From Gonapodya prolifera JEL478 (taxonomy: Eukaryota > Monoblepharomycota > Monoblepharidomycetes > Monoblepharidales > Gonapodyaceae): a stretch of 64,000 nt of DNA. A model generated the notes under the pieces. It made no database searches. It worked only from the letters and a program-made list of their open reading frames with translations, and had not been told where the DNA came from. The translations under genes were made by a program, and so were the position numbers. Positions 1-11,920 of the stretch are shown piece after piece. Location of the stretch: NCBI GenBank assembly GCA_001574975.1, contig KQ965737.1, positions 288,288 through 352,287 on the forward strand, written 5' to 3'. How positions within the stretch are numbered: position 1 is the first letter of the stretch; every line of letters starts with the position of its first letter.

Positions 1-2422
1 ATGACTATTTCAAAGTCAGCTTCACCTCCTGTGGGGGTTCCACCAGTCAGCAACCCACTTCAAAATGCGTCGCCATCTCCAGCCTCGACGATGCCGATCG
101 CCACAAACGGAATTCGCCGCCTGCCTACCACGGCGGCATCGCCGACACCAAAATCTCCTGTTTCGACGCCCGCATCTTTTGTGGACCCTCTTTCTGCTCC
201 ACCTGCGGCACCTGCTGTTGCCCCAGCTCCAGTACAACCACCGTCACCTGTGCGCGCGACTGCGCCAGGAATCACATCATCACGTGGGTCTCTACAGGCG
301 CTGAAATAACGAATTACTCTATAGCATAATAATTTACGAAACTTGGCAGCAACCCTCGTTCCGTCTAACCCCTCTGGACCTGGGGCCTCGGTTGTCAATG
401 GTGCCGGGCTTGAAACACCAACAGGCGCCGGGGCACGTCCTTCTGCTGCAGTCGTTGATCCTTTAGCACGTGCAATGTCCCCAGACATTGGGTCTGATAG
501 CATTTATGATGGACGGGCGGCGTCACCACAGAGCAAAGCGGGTGCTCTCACGGGTTCGGTGGTTTACAATCCACTCGGAGGCGATGAGGACGACAGCAAG
601 ACTGGAGATGAGGGTCTCCGCTGGGGTTCTGGAAGTGTTCGTCGAGTAAGTGGGTCCATTATTCGTGGTTTGAAGTACTCTAAATACCATCACGCCATCA
701 TTACTAGGCACGCAACTCTACTCCGTCACAGCATGACTTGGATAATGACTTACCGCCGCCAGTGATGACGTCTTCTTTCTTCTCCCCATCAAGTCGAGCT
801 GCGCTTCCAACCAAATCCGTCACCCCTCCGCCAGTGAACTCTCCAACGCTGTCGGCTCCCCCCGTGGAAGCACCTCATCCACCAGTAAAAATAGCTCCTC
901 GTTTCACGATTGCGATTCCTTCGACCACCCGCGTCCCTGGCGTGGACCAACATATTTCCTACACAATAGTCACTCGTTTCCATGGCCCCGGTGGGTCTCG
1001 CGGAGATCGCGAATGTGTCGTCAGTCGCCGTTATAGGGACTTTGTCTGGCTCTGGGGTGTGCTTCAGGCAAAGAATCCAGGTGTAATAGTACCACCCTTG
1101 CCGGAGAAACAAGCTCTCGGTGAGTTTGAACAGACGCTATTCAAAATTATTGCACGTGTTTTTAAGCAAAATGACATACGCGCCTGTAGGTCGCTTTCAG
1201 GAGGAATTTGTGGAATCGCGCCGATCTGCCTTGGAACGTTGCGTCCGCAAAATGGGTGCTCATCCCCGGCTCGCGGACGATCCCGACCTGAGATCGTTCC
1301 TCGAGTCTGATTCGTTTTCACCTGATCCGAGCGCCGTCACAAAGGCGAAACAGGGCCCAAGCACTTCGTCGAGTGGTGCGGCTGATTGGTTCGGTAGCTT
1401 AAGCGAGCGAATGGTTGGCGCTCTACCAAAGGCGCCCGAAGGAGATGAGGTCCGTGTGATCTGATAGAAATTGGGACACGGAAGTTGACTAACGCCTTTC
1501 TAACTCTTTTGAAAAGTGGTTTGAGAACAAGAAGTACCAACTCGAGCTTCTTGGAACGCAGCTCAGGGCGCTCTACAAGGCAGTAGAGGGTGTGATAAAA
1601 CAACGAAAAGGTGAAACTTACAAAATCGAGGAGCGATCCGGTTGCCTCGATTGAATCATTGTTTGTTCAGAACTTGGAGCAGCGAACTTCGAGTTCGGCG
1701 AGAGTTTGATCTCCCTCTCCGCCGTCGAGGTAGATCGTCCCCTTGTCCATCATTTGTCCGTACTCGGAGAGATATGTAAAAAGATGAGGGACATGCAGAT
1801 GAGGCAGGTGAGTAAATCCAACTGGAATGCAGTTTGCGGAACTATCAAAATTTTTATGCCCCAGGCTCGCATTGATATGACGTCCCTTGCAAACACCGTG
1901 GACGAGTATGTTCGCTTTCTAACATCCATCGAGGCAGCTTTCGCCTCTCGCCTCAAAGTATTTCACGACTGGAAAGCTGCTGAATCTGCCGCGGTGACCA
2001 AAAAGATTGCATTGGAGAAAGCCAAGGCGGGTGGAAGATCGAAAGCAGAAAAGTTGCCTTTCCTTCAACAGGAAGCGGAGGAGGTGAGACCTTCCTCATG
2101 TTGTGTTTCCATTGCACACCTGTGCAAACAAAATCCGTAATGTCCAAGGCCGAGAGCTTGAATCAACAAAGCAGAAAGGAATTTGAAGATGTGACGGAGC
2201 GACTCAGAACCGAACTGATCCGATTTGACAGAGAGAAGGTGGAGGATTTCACGACTTCGCTACAGCAGTTTCTCGAAGGGATACTACAGACTCAAAAAGA
2301 GGTAGATTTCTTCGTTTTCACCTTGTCTATCTTGATGATTCACCACCCTCCCACCCAAGGTTGTGGCGTTGTGGGAGTCGTATTTTTCCCTTACGAGAGT
2401 CCATAGCGGCCGAGAATTGTAA
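1..2422 (+). CDS. VPS5: Vps5/SNX1-type retromer sorting nexin (PX-BAR), 5' end at window edge
   Basis: Retromer-associated sorting nexin that binds PI3P on endosomes and helps form recycling tubules. About eight exons splice cleanly at GT-AG sites. Order: a Pro/Ser/Ala-rich disordered N-terminus, then a PX domain (about 900-1300) with the basic RRYRDFVWL core and the PPLPEKQALGRFQEEFVESRR-type segment restored by removing an intron at about 1118-1189. A C-terminal BAR/Vps5 coiled coil follows (about 1515-2400), with an ELGAANFEFGESL stretch typical of SNX1/Vps5. After the last intron (about 2301-2360) the frame ends at TAA 2420-2422. The first base of the window is an in-frame ATG, but that may be an internal methionine, so the N-terminus is uncertain. 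SNX2 or another PX-BAR nexin is the only real alternative. Confidence 0.85.
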
Positions 2423-2631
2423 TTCGAATCAATTTATATACATGTCCTCGTTCTCATGGTGCCGGAGAAAGTTTCGGAAGCAAACGAGGTTTTTTGGGGA
2501 GAGCTTCAGGGGAACCCTCAGTGAGTGATGACGGTCCCCAAAATCACCCCCCTTTTGGCAAGTGAACAACAGCTAAGTCTAGACACGACCGGCGGGGCTC
2601 TAGGCCGTCGGACTTGTTTTGAAGCGTGTTG

Positions 2632-4690
2632 ATGGACGAGTTAAGGCTGGGAGGACACTCGCAGAGAATACACGACAGTCTGCCATTGTTCGAGAATCTT
2701 ATCCGGAGACGGAGCGTAAAGTCGCTGCAGGACGACGGAGAGCTTTCCTTGCTATCGTCGGAACCTGCGATGCCGACATCGCGGCCCGGAATCCTTCCCA
2801 CAGCGCGACGGAATTCCAGAAGTAGTGAGACGGACGTTGATGCCAGAGGGAACCAAGTGGTCGCAACGGCGAGTCTCATCGCTGAAAATCTATCCTCCCA
2901 CATCTCGAGTGCTGCCGCATCACTGTCTGCCACCGCCACGCAGTTTGCGAGCAATGCGCACTCAGCGGGCGGGGATGTTCGCAACCGCATCCAGTCAGTA
3001 GGGGAGGGCGTGGCGACACGCATATCTACAGTCAGAGGCGAAGTCGCAGCAACCACGGGAATAGTCGCCACCAGCTTGTCAAATGTCGGGAACAATGTGC
3101 AAGGACTTCTTTCTGCGGCGGTGTCGGCTGGAGCGTCCACAGCGTCGGATCTGGTATCTCGAGCCGTTGACGCTGCAGAAAACTTTGCCATTCACCCCAC
3201 GGATGTAGCGAATCTTGGTCAGCCCTCGTACATTCTATCCGTGGAAACCATTGCGCACTCAGAATTGGCATACCCCCGACGAAGTCGGAGACCACTGACC
3301 ACGGAGATGCCTGAGGTTTTACTTGCAAACAGCACGTTGACTGTAACCGCGGATGATGACATAAAGATCGAGGCAAAAATGGACCTCTCTGCGCTTACGC
3401 TCAGCACACCAGGAGAGAAGGATTTGACAGAGTTGCCAGTCAAATCGGCGGAAACCGTGCTATCATCAGACGATGAAGGCAAGGTGACTGACGTGCAGCG
3501 GGAGGAGGAGCGTTTGTGGACTTCGGAAGGAAAAGGTCCCCGTCCGTGGAAACTTTATAAAGCAGATGAAGTACCCGATTGGCTGCGAGAGCGGTTTATT
3601 CTGACGGGTTACCGTGCATATACGACATATGTTCAGAATTGGAGGTCGATATTCCGGTGGCACAACGAAACACTCAACATCCACACCCATTTGATCGCGT
3701 TGATTGCCACCGCAGCAGCTGCAAATGCGCTGGTGATGAGGCTGGAGCCCAACGCAGACGTATGGGACCGTACAGTTTTCTCAGCGTACATCGCTGGGGC
3801 GGCATTTTGTTTTGGAGCCAGGTATGGTTGGAGTTTGCTCCAGTAAAATGACGTCAGCGTTTAATCCTCCTTCGATCCATGTCTTCCAAAATTCAAGTAC
3901 CCTTTTCCATACGGTGGGTATTGCTTTTATCATGCTCACGTCTTTATAGTGACCTAAGTACTTTCATATCGATCAGCACTTCCCCAATTCTCCTGAAGCG
4001 TTTCACACATACTGCTCTCTCGACACAAGTGGCGTTTCTGTCCTTATCATGGCTTCCACAACTATCATTTGGTCAGTCGTTTCTTTGGAAGCTTAGTCGG
4101 CTTTGCTGATGTGATGGAGACCGATTACCAGCTACCACTTCTTCTACTGCCAACCCGTCGTGCGTGCTGTCTACATTGGCCTCATAAGTAAGGGAGTTAC
4201 AATTTAAACACAGCTTTCACGGACTTATCACATCTATCCATAGTCGCGGCCAACTCTGTCGGCATTTTGGGTCCGCTCTGGCGTGCCTGGACCACACCTG
4301 GCTTCCGAAGCTTGAGGGTTGCGGTATTCTTAGGATCCGCCGTGCTGTCTTGCGTGCCAGTGTTCCATTACTTGATTGCCTATGGGTTTCCCCCTGCCGG
4401 GTCGTGGCTCCTTTACGCCGGGTTGATGGTCGTATTTTACCTCGGAGGCGCGTTTGTATACCTTATGAGGTGAGTAGAAACTACGTCCGCGGAAGAATGA
4501 ACTTTTGACGACAATATGTTCTGTTTTCGGAAGGTTCCCCGAGCGCTGGAGCCCCGGCACATTCGACTACATTGGACACTCGCACACCTTTTGGCATTGT
4601 TTCATTGTCGCGGCTGCATGGTCCCATTACTGTTGTGCAATAGAGCTTCATCGATGGAGGGTCGGCGGAGAGTATTGTGCGCATCCTTAG
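2632..4690 (+). CDS. PAQR/hemolysin III family membrane receptor with long N-terminal extension (Izh3-like)
   Basis: Seven-pass membrane protein of the adiponectin/progestin receptor (PAQR, Izh) family; fungal members affect zinc and sterol homeostasis. The start is the ATG at 2632. The first about 300 residues are soluble, Ser/Ala-rich and partly coiled. The PAQR core begins with VPDWLRERFILTGYR and HNETLNIHTHL. Small exons then give ASTLFHT, HTYCSLDTSGVSVLIMAS and a CYHFFYCQP segment. The last exon carries the diagnostic IGHSHTFWHCF motif. The conserved His residues (FHT and HSHxxWH) match the zinc site of the family. Introns lie at about 3822-3894, 3911-3977, 4072-4130, 4189-4244 and 4469-4534. 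The long N-terminus recalls yeast Izh3, which is inference from architecture. Confidence 0.88.
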
Positions 4691-4806
4691 TAGAATACTT
4701 TCATGGGTGTTTCAGATTCGTGGATGTTTGGGTATGTAGATTACAAACAATGTAGAGTGTATGCACATACAGTCGGGAGGGTCACAAAGTACCCCCATGC
4801 AGACGT

Positions 4807-6920
4807 TCACGATGCGTTCGACTTCCCCTCGTGAGGCCGCTCTCCCTCTCTCCTCATAATTTCCCGCGCGATTCCCTCGCTCTCGAGTGCTTTTTCGAGC
4901 GCCTCTACGAACACCTCGCCAGAAACACCTCGCCGGCGCACAAAGTGAGCGTGTGCAAGGAAAGGAAGACGCCGTAACGTGCGACCAGAAAGCTGCAGTG
5001 CGGCACACTTATCCGCAACGCTGGCGAGGCGAATGCTTGCGCGATGGGGATTTATGGTAGGGGGAAGACCCCGGAACAGCTGGGGTGCCCATTGTTACAA
5101 AAAGTGACGCATATGACGCCAAAGTGATTTACCTCAATTTCTTTCCAATCCAAAAGTTTTCCGTCAGAGAGAACAATTCCTGTGCGAACAAGTTCACTTA
5201 TGCATGAACACAAAATGGTGTATACGGCCCGAGCTGACGGAGGTGCGACTAAAAAAGAATGTAACAATCGGTTTCCCTTGCCAAACGATGAAGTGAGCAC
5301 GTACTGTAGTGTTTTATGTCAGCACGGTCTACAAAGGCGAGATCTTATGAGCAAAGACAACATGTCAGCAGATTCTAGTGAGATGTTGTTTGTTGTGCAA
5401 GCCTACCAATCGCTTCTGTGACGTTAGATGTCGTTACGATGAGCACGTTTTTGCGTTTCTTTATCTGATCAATCTGCGTGAGAAGAGCATTTACAACTGT
5501 TGCGAACGAAAACCGCACAACGTCAGGGACTCCAGACTTTGCGCCCAAATCTCCTTCACCTCGTACAGCGTCACTCGGTTCACTTCCGCCTACAGCAGCT
5601 CGCCTAGCAGCGGTGAGCGATTCAACCTCGTCAATAAGTACCGTAACAAAGGCATCGTCGTCGGAGGCGAGCTCAGATATGGTGGAGAACCTTCACCAAC
5701 AGAGGGTGAATCAGTTGTACATAACGGACCGGGAAGGCTACCAACATTTTCATCACCAGTTTCCTGCAATTTGATACAGAGCCACCGGGCAGTTAGAGGT
5801 TGTTAAGCGAGTCTCCAACGTTGCAAACCCACCCAGATTCTGAAAACCACTTCGAAAATAACGAGTGTGAATTAATCTCGATGAGCTTCCCGTAAGCAAA
5901 TCGGTTGCTTAACCGGACGGAGAGCTTGTGTGCAAGGGCACGGCAGAGTGAAGTCTTCCCGGTTCCTTTGGAAACGTATCAACTTTGGTAAGGGCTATCC
6001 TCGACAAACGTTTTGACTCACCTGGCGGGCCGTATAACAGAACGACACGATTCCATGAGATAATGTTCGGATCGACAGCGCAGTCTGTGATTATACCGAA
6101 AGGCGAAACTTCACCAATTTGGTGCCAATAATGAGAGTTGATGTAACGCACCAGAGAACTCCATGGTCGTTGTAATGTAATCCAAGAGCTGCGCTTTGAG
6201 TCAAGAGATATTTATTTAGACGTCACGGCAGTTCAATCCAATTGCACCTCACTTTGTATCTCATCATCAAAAACGAGGGATTCCCACAATCCTTCCAAAG
6301 TGCGAGACGGCAATACTAGCCCAAAAGCAATTGCGTGAAACACCAAAACGAATCATTTCAGGTCATTCATCTAGGAATTCTCTCGTGAGAACAAGCTCAC
6401 CAAGGTGGTGACTTGTCATTACATTTTCTTCTTCATTCATTTCCTCGACCGGTTCATCATCTGCCAGTTGATAGACAAAGACGCTCATGTTGCAAGACGA
6501 TAGATGGAGTTCCCCTTGTGAACTTGCTGTAACATCTGAACACTCGCAAATGCGGAGCGATTCGACGTCATTGGCACATTGAAGTGATGACAAGCGATCT
6601 CGAGATATGATTGTGGTTGTTTGGACAGCTGCTAAAGTTAAAAGTGTTGGGAGCGAGGATGTTATGGCTTCTCACGTCGTTTCACTCACCGCCCAGAAGC
6701 GTTTTCCGGAGCCAATTCTCAACCATGGATGCAGCATTTTCGTACTTGAGTGTAGACTCTGGTCTCAAGCAACACCTGCGATAGTTGAATGACTATGATT
6801 GTGGTGTAACGGAAGATAGAGGAGAGGACCTCACTCGACGTAAAAAGTCGGTCGGAGCTGAAGTTTGTCCACTTCTTTGGTGTCCATCACGGTGTCCGCG
6901 TGTCCGTTGACCGAAATCAT
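4807..6920 (-). CDS. PCH2: TRIP13/Pch2 AAA+ ATPase (meiotic and spindle checkpoint remodeler)
   Basis: Hexameric AAA+ ATPase that remodels HORMA-domain proteins (Hop1/HORMAD in meiosis, Mad2 at the spindle checkpoint). About ten exons on the minus strand join in frame. The N-terminal domain includes [18 protein letters not shown] and [11 protein letters not shown]. Walker A is [18 protein letters not shown], restored across an intron near 6020, followed by [18 protein letters not shown]. Walker B is [15 protein letters not shown]. Downstream are [37 protein letters not shown] and the C-terminal [17 protein letters not shown]. These follow human TRIP13 almost segment for segment. The chosen ATG at 6918-6920 is in frame with a second ATG 11 codons on. 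One small exon around 5700-5800 has two possible acceptors. It diverges from PBDC1 across 87 bases. Confidence 0.93.
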
Positions 6921-7007
6921 TTCAACAAGCGAAGGTGAAGATTGGGGTTGCTTCGGTCAGAGGCAACAGAATAACTGACAACTACGCTTCATTTTTCGGG
7001 CAAGGAG
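6921..7007. promoter_or_regulatory. Short divergent 5' region shared by TRIP13 and PBDC1
   Basis: Only 87 bases separate the start codons of the minus-strand TRIP13/Pch2 gene and the plus-strand PBDC1 gene, so both promoters and 5' leaders must lie here or inside the coding regions. No TATA box or other named element was recognised. Confidence 0.4.
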
Positions 7008-7787
7008 ATGTCCGCGTACGGCATCACGGCGGATACGGCGGAGAACAGTCCCGAAATCGAGAAACAATGGGCAGTCAAGGTGTGTAAAGCAGTGATGGCG
7101 ACAGCTTATTCCCAATCAGTTCTTCCTCTGTCTCTAATCTTCCCCCATCAGGCTGTCCATCACGCGGAAACTTACATGAAGCTACTCAAGGCTCTTCCTC
7201 CCCGGAAAATGAAGTTCACACCGTGGGTTTTGAGCGGGACAGGGAGGGAAGCTACCGGTTGACAGACGATTGATGCTTAACACAGTATCGATGACGAAAT
7301 ATACCAAGGTGCGTCTTGCACAACGATTGCTTTGTGTCCGCTTCGATCTAACCACTCGACTTGTCGTTGTCGGTTGGTATATGTGCAGACTTCACCAAAT
7401 CCTTTCCAGCTTTTCCCGTTTCACTCATCGCCCTCGACCTACTGAAAACGGAAGCAGCCAAAGCGAAGTGGCGTGATTTCATCAACCGCTACGAGAAGAA
7501 AGTTCAAGACTTTAATTTTGGAACTCTCCTGCGAATCGATAGCACCGGAGACTACGAAGAAGAAAACACCACTTTCGGTGAGCCATTCGGACGGCACAAT
7601 ATGACGAGTCATAATGCAGCCGCAGCTACTATGCATATGGCCACTGGTGTAAGAATGCTGACCGTTCGCCCTTTTGCCAGTAACACGCTTGCAATTCTTC
7701 GCTATCGAAATCGCCCGATGTCGACAAGGCGCGAACGATGCAGTCTACGAGGGTGCGAAAGAGGGAAATAATGCGAACGGACGATAG
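7008..7787 (+). CDS. PBDC1: PBDC1 family protein (polysaccharide biosynthesis domain-containing 1)
   Basis: Small conserved eukaryotic protein; the yeast homologue YPL225W is linked to translation and chaperoning of nascent eEF1A. The model has five short exons. It begins with MSAYGITADTAENSPEIEKQ, then HHAETYMKLLKALPPRKMKFTP, IDDEIYQDFTKSFP and a long exon containing KWRDFINRYEKKVQDFNFGTL and YEEENTTF. The last exon encodes the hallmark RLQFFAIEIARCRQGAND and ends at TAG 7785-7787. Every intron join preserves the frame. The family name is historical; there is no sign of a polysaccharide enzyme. Confidence 0.9.
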
Positions 7788-7924
7788 CGAGGATTCGTCC
7801 GAGTTTTTTTTTTTCTTTTTTCATCAGTTGCATTCTGCGACAACATAGATAAGACGTGCATGCTAGTTTAACGTGTTTCTATGGAATTAGCAAAGAGTGT
7901 TTCAATGCTCGGAATGCGAAAACG
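7788..7924. other. Convergent intergenic spacer with T-rich tract
   Basis: The 137 bases between the PBDC1 and insulysin stop codons hold an 11-T run followed by C and six T (about 7804-7821). No gene is seen; the tract could influence transcript 3' ends, which is inference only. Confidence 0.5.
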
Positions 7925-10900
7925 CTACAACTTTGCCCCGACTTCCTCGTAACTGAAGGCAGTGTTCTCCGGATCGTTTCCGCTTGTAAGTACAGCTGCT
8001 CGCGCCCGGTTATCGCGGCCAAGAATAGCTTGTGCGAGTGATACAAGGTCAGCGAGAGTGTAAGACTCCAGACAACGGATGCGCTCTGAGACATAATCAA
8101 AGTTGGCGTTCTGGACCATGCCAAACAAATGCGGATAAGAGGTGATGTTATCGTCACAGACACTTGTCGTGTGAGCTCTCTTAAGCAACTGAGCTCACCT
8201 CTTCAAACGATAACCTAGCGAGGTGGCGGTTTTTCGCGGCCAAATTATCGTACGGGTGAAGGAGTCTGTCCAACACGGAGGCTTTGAGGCTTTCAAACCG
8301 TTCCTCAGATTTGGGAAGGTCCCTCAAAAATGTCTCAAGGAAGAGCTCGATTCGGGAAAGGAGGTCTCTGAGTTTGAAGGCGGCCACGGTCAGATGTATT
8401 CGGGGGTCCTTCCCATATTCCGCTCACCTCGCGTTGTGGCTGTTCGACTGCACCGAGGTCTGTACGAACATTCGCTGGTTGCCCGCCACCATGGTGCCTG
8501 AATGGACCAGATACCCCGTCCTTCGAAGAAACCAGTGAGCACCTCGAACTCAAAATTTCTTTCACTGCGATACTTACTGCTGTACGGTCCTGAGTTCTGA
8601 ATAAAATGGTTCCTTCATCAACTTTCCGAGTAACTCCACTCCAGTCACAAGCTCCACGGTCTTTGGACCACAATCAGCAATCCAAGCGATAGCATTTCCC
8701 TTCACATCCAGCTGTAAGCGGTGCAGCTGGGGTCGAGCCACGGACAACGGAACCACCTCGGTCCTGCAAGAGAATACCAAGAATTCATGTGAGTAAACAA
8801 GAGAACCTCCAGAGAACCTCCAGTGTTGGGATGCTGGCAACACACAATTTCACCTCCTCCTTCAAACACGAGGTGCCTCCGAGCTTGGCCACCAAAAGGT
8901 CGTACGCAGAGTGTGCCGATTTTGGTAACACATTACCTCCAACGAAACCCTCGATGTAATGCCGATTGTAAAGGGTGCCGACGAAATGGGTAAGGTCTTC
9001 GAACGTGATGTTGTCAATTGCATGAGCAAGTCCGGCCATTGGGACATACTGCTTGTACCTGTAGAGTTGAGTTGGCAAAAACTGTAACAAGTGCGAGGCC
9101 AAGAGATCTACACCCACATAATCTGAGAAACTCTTTCGAACGCTTGTCTCACAGGGGGATCCTTGGCTGCGTTCTTGTAGTCTCGCGATAAGCTCTCCTT
9201 GAAGATTTCGAACTCCCGCAAGGTGAGACCTGGAGCCACAACTCTGTCCAATACTTCAGCCAGAAGCTTATCGGCTTTTTGCGAGTATCCAGAAATGGAT
9301 ACGTCAATACCGACTGAGCGAAACACCGAAACACCGTAACTGAAGGAGCCCACAGGTGCGTCAACAAGATGTTGATGAAGGCTCACGTCACGGTTCCATA
9401 GCCACTTACCTCAAACCCGCGTAATGGGCAGGATACGAGATCTGATTGAGTCGTTCGTGGACAAACCTCAAGTACAAATCCGCAAGAACCAGTGATTTGG
9501 CATTGTCTGGTCGTATGCTGGGAGTCTTGATTGTGAACGAGTAGCTCAATTCGGGAACCCAGAATTCATCATCCGTGTGACACCACAATTGTCCGCGGGG
9601 GTCATCTTTCAACAACACAGGAGGTCGAGAATTTGCTGCCGCCCTCTGTTCTCCTTCCAGGGAGGCGACTACCTCTGAAGGGGGTTGATTGACCAGTTGA
9701 AGGTTGTCAGGAATGAAGGGATTGGGAACAGGGTACCGGACTTCGGGGTTGCCCTGAGACGGTTTCCATCGATGAAGTTCTTCGGACGAAAATGGCACAA
9801 GAGCATAGCGGGCTTCCATCCACTGCTCCTTCCTATCCAGTTTCGGAGATTTAAACCCCCCTTCTGAACTCTTGTCCAAAGCGACGACAGTGATGACACA
9901 AGTTTCAGGTACAAGAGTGTCCAAAAGGTCACGAATGCGTCCCGGCGAGAACTTGGAGACGAAAAGAGACTTCATAGGGAACGTCGAGAGATCTTCCTTT
10001 CGAAGAAGTGTGGCGTAGCGCGTTGCAGAACCTCGAGATTGCTAAGAGAAACGTTATGCGGGTAGTCATCAGCACCAAGACCTTTCACCCACTTGCTGGA
10101 ACTTGTATTGGGTTTCCGCGACAAGATTCAATTCGTCATAGAGGTATTTTGGATACTCTCCGTTATCTCTGATGGACTGCATAGCTTGAAAGATGAGTTC
10201 CACAACAAGCTCGCGATTTGCCAACCCGTGCTCCGTCAACGAGAGTGAGATTTCAAAGAAATTATTCCGCCCGCCGAGTTCGGATTTTCCAGCCGACAGC
10301 TCTTCTGCGAGGTGCAGTTTCTTGAGGAGAGCCAGAAGAGAGTGTTCCCCTTCATGTCCAAGGACCTGAACCAGACAAACTTAGATACGTCCCAGGATAC
10401 CACCATAGTATCAAAAAAAAAAAAGCCCATACATGTCCTAGCAGGCTAGCAGGTTTGGAATCCATGTCCGTGAGTTCTGGAGGGATTTCCCATGTCAGCG
10501 CCAGTTCTCGCAAGTCCTTGATCACCCAACGCGTCAGATAAACTTCTCAATATTATCCACACAAGGACACACCTTGAGTGGCTCAATGTAAACCCAGTTT
10601 CCTTTCACGTCGTCCCGGAATATACTGACCGGGACCTCTAATTCCTTCGAAGCCTTGCTGGGTACCGCATCGAAGTACCGAGACACCCACTCCACAAGGA
10701 CATCCAGCTTCTCCTTGCCGACCACGACCAAATTCATTATCTCGGCGGAGTAGTACTTGGCGTACCATTCCTTGAGCACTGCTGGGTCGATTTTCTTCAT
10801 CGTTTCCAGATTCCCAGTGTTGAAGTAACTGAACGGATGTTGGGGGTCCGACAGATCCTTCCGAACGTGAAGAACACGCCATCCATCCGACTCGATGTTT

Positions 10901-11617
10901 TTGCGATATTCCTGATCGACAGCATTCATTTCTCTCTCCACGCAAGACTCATTGAAGAGTGGACGTTTGAAGAACTCGGAGAATCGGTCCAGCGCTCCTT
11001 CCAGAGCCTTGGGAGTCACCTCGAAGTAGTAAAGTGAGTGATCGCTTGAAGTGTAAGCGTTCATGTTTCCGTTATTGTCGGTGATGTAGCGCTCATACTG
11101 ATAATGAATGAGATGTCACCACAATGTCACGAGGAGGAGCCACGATGATAGCGCACCTCGTATTCTTTTGGGTATTTCTCCGTGCCTGGAATTCGATTTT
11201 GAACCAACTCAAATTGCACGATGACAAGTGAGAACTCACCCAGAAACAACATGTGCTCCAAAAAGTGAGCCGTCCCCTCGTACTGCTTTTCGTCCCTCCA
11301 GCTCCCGGTCTTCACATAATTCGGAATTGAATGGAGGAGGAAACATATAATGTAATTGGTCGGTACAAGCCCAGAGATGAAAATGGAGAACTCCTAACCT
11401 CAACCGCAAGCGCTGCTCCAGACATGCTGGTCTGAGGATCCGATATGATGTACGCCTTCATCCCATTAGGTAGAATCACTTTGGCAGTTTTTCTCGATTT
11501 CAAGCTCGGTGTGAGAATCGGGACATTGAAGAGATCCTCGCTCGGCGACAGCATTCGTAATCGTGGAGCCAACCGATCGAACAGCGACCGTGAAGCTCCC
11601 GACACACTTCGCGCCAT
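7925..11617 (-). CDS. STE23: M16 zinc metallopeptidase, insulysin/Ste23 type
   Basis: Large inverzincin peptidase that encloses and cleaves short peptides; the yeast orthologue Ste23 helps process a-factor. The N-terminal exon (from ATG 11615-11617) reads MARSVSGASRSLFDRLAPRL, an Arg/Ser-rich sequence that could be a mitochondrial presequence. The zinc motif HFLEHMLFLG follows, with YTSSDHSLYYFEV and the downstream metal-ligand region EREMNAVDQEYRKN. The C-terminal half keeps RTVQQLGYLVHSG, the usual substrate-gate segment, and the frame ends at 7925. Many introns interrupt the gene, one with a 12-A run (about 10413-10424). The HFLEH form differs from the HFCEH of human IDE. An in-frame upstream extension without ATG exists, so the start is likely but not certain. 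Confidence 0.9.
8801..8822. repeat. 11-bp tandem duplication at a splice donor in the insulysin gene
   Basis: GAGAACCTCCA occurs twice in a row. On the coding (minus) strand the exon end GGAG|GTTCTC is therefore present twice, giving two candidate donors 11 bases apart. Confidence 0.7.
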
Positions 11618-11661
11618 GGATGGTCTCAAGTAAGCAGATGAAGGACGGGGGCTGGGAAATC

Positions 11662-11862
11662 TCAAATCCTGTTGAAGGTGAAGACGTGTCGGTGCCCGGG
11701 CTGCTTGAACAATTTCTGGTCAGCTCGACGCAGCTTTGCCACGATGATGCAAGGTAGAGTCTCGTACCGAAGCTTCGAAGATGTGATTGGAACGAATTCC
11801 GCATCGGCGGGGCAGAATTGTTTGGTTCGAGCGGATAAACCCTCCACCAGCAATTGATACAT
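11662..11862 (-). CDS. Small ORF of 66 residues, unrecognised
   Basis: From ATG 11860-11862 the minus strand encodes 66 residues beginning MYQLLVEGLSARTKQ and ending GHRHVFTFNRI. The composition is balanced and protein-like, with an SSKLRYETLPCIIVAKLRR centre. The open frame extends upstream to about 11898 without another ATG, and a possible splice acceptor (tgtag) sits there, so it may be the last exon of a larger gene. It lies in the 300-base gap between the insulysin start and the stop of the next minus-strand gene, in tandem with both. I do not recognise the family. Confidence 0.35.
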   Translation of the reverse strand: MYQLLVEGLSARTKQFCPADAEFVPITSSKLRYETLPCIIVAKLRRADQKLFKQPGHRHVFTFNRI

Positions 11863-11920
11863 TTCGTGTGCACCGTATGTTACACGAGCCCCCAACAACT
11901 ACACATGTATCTTTTAAATG

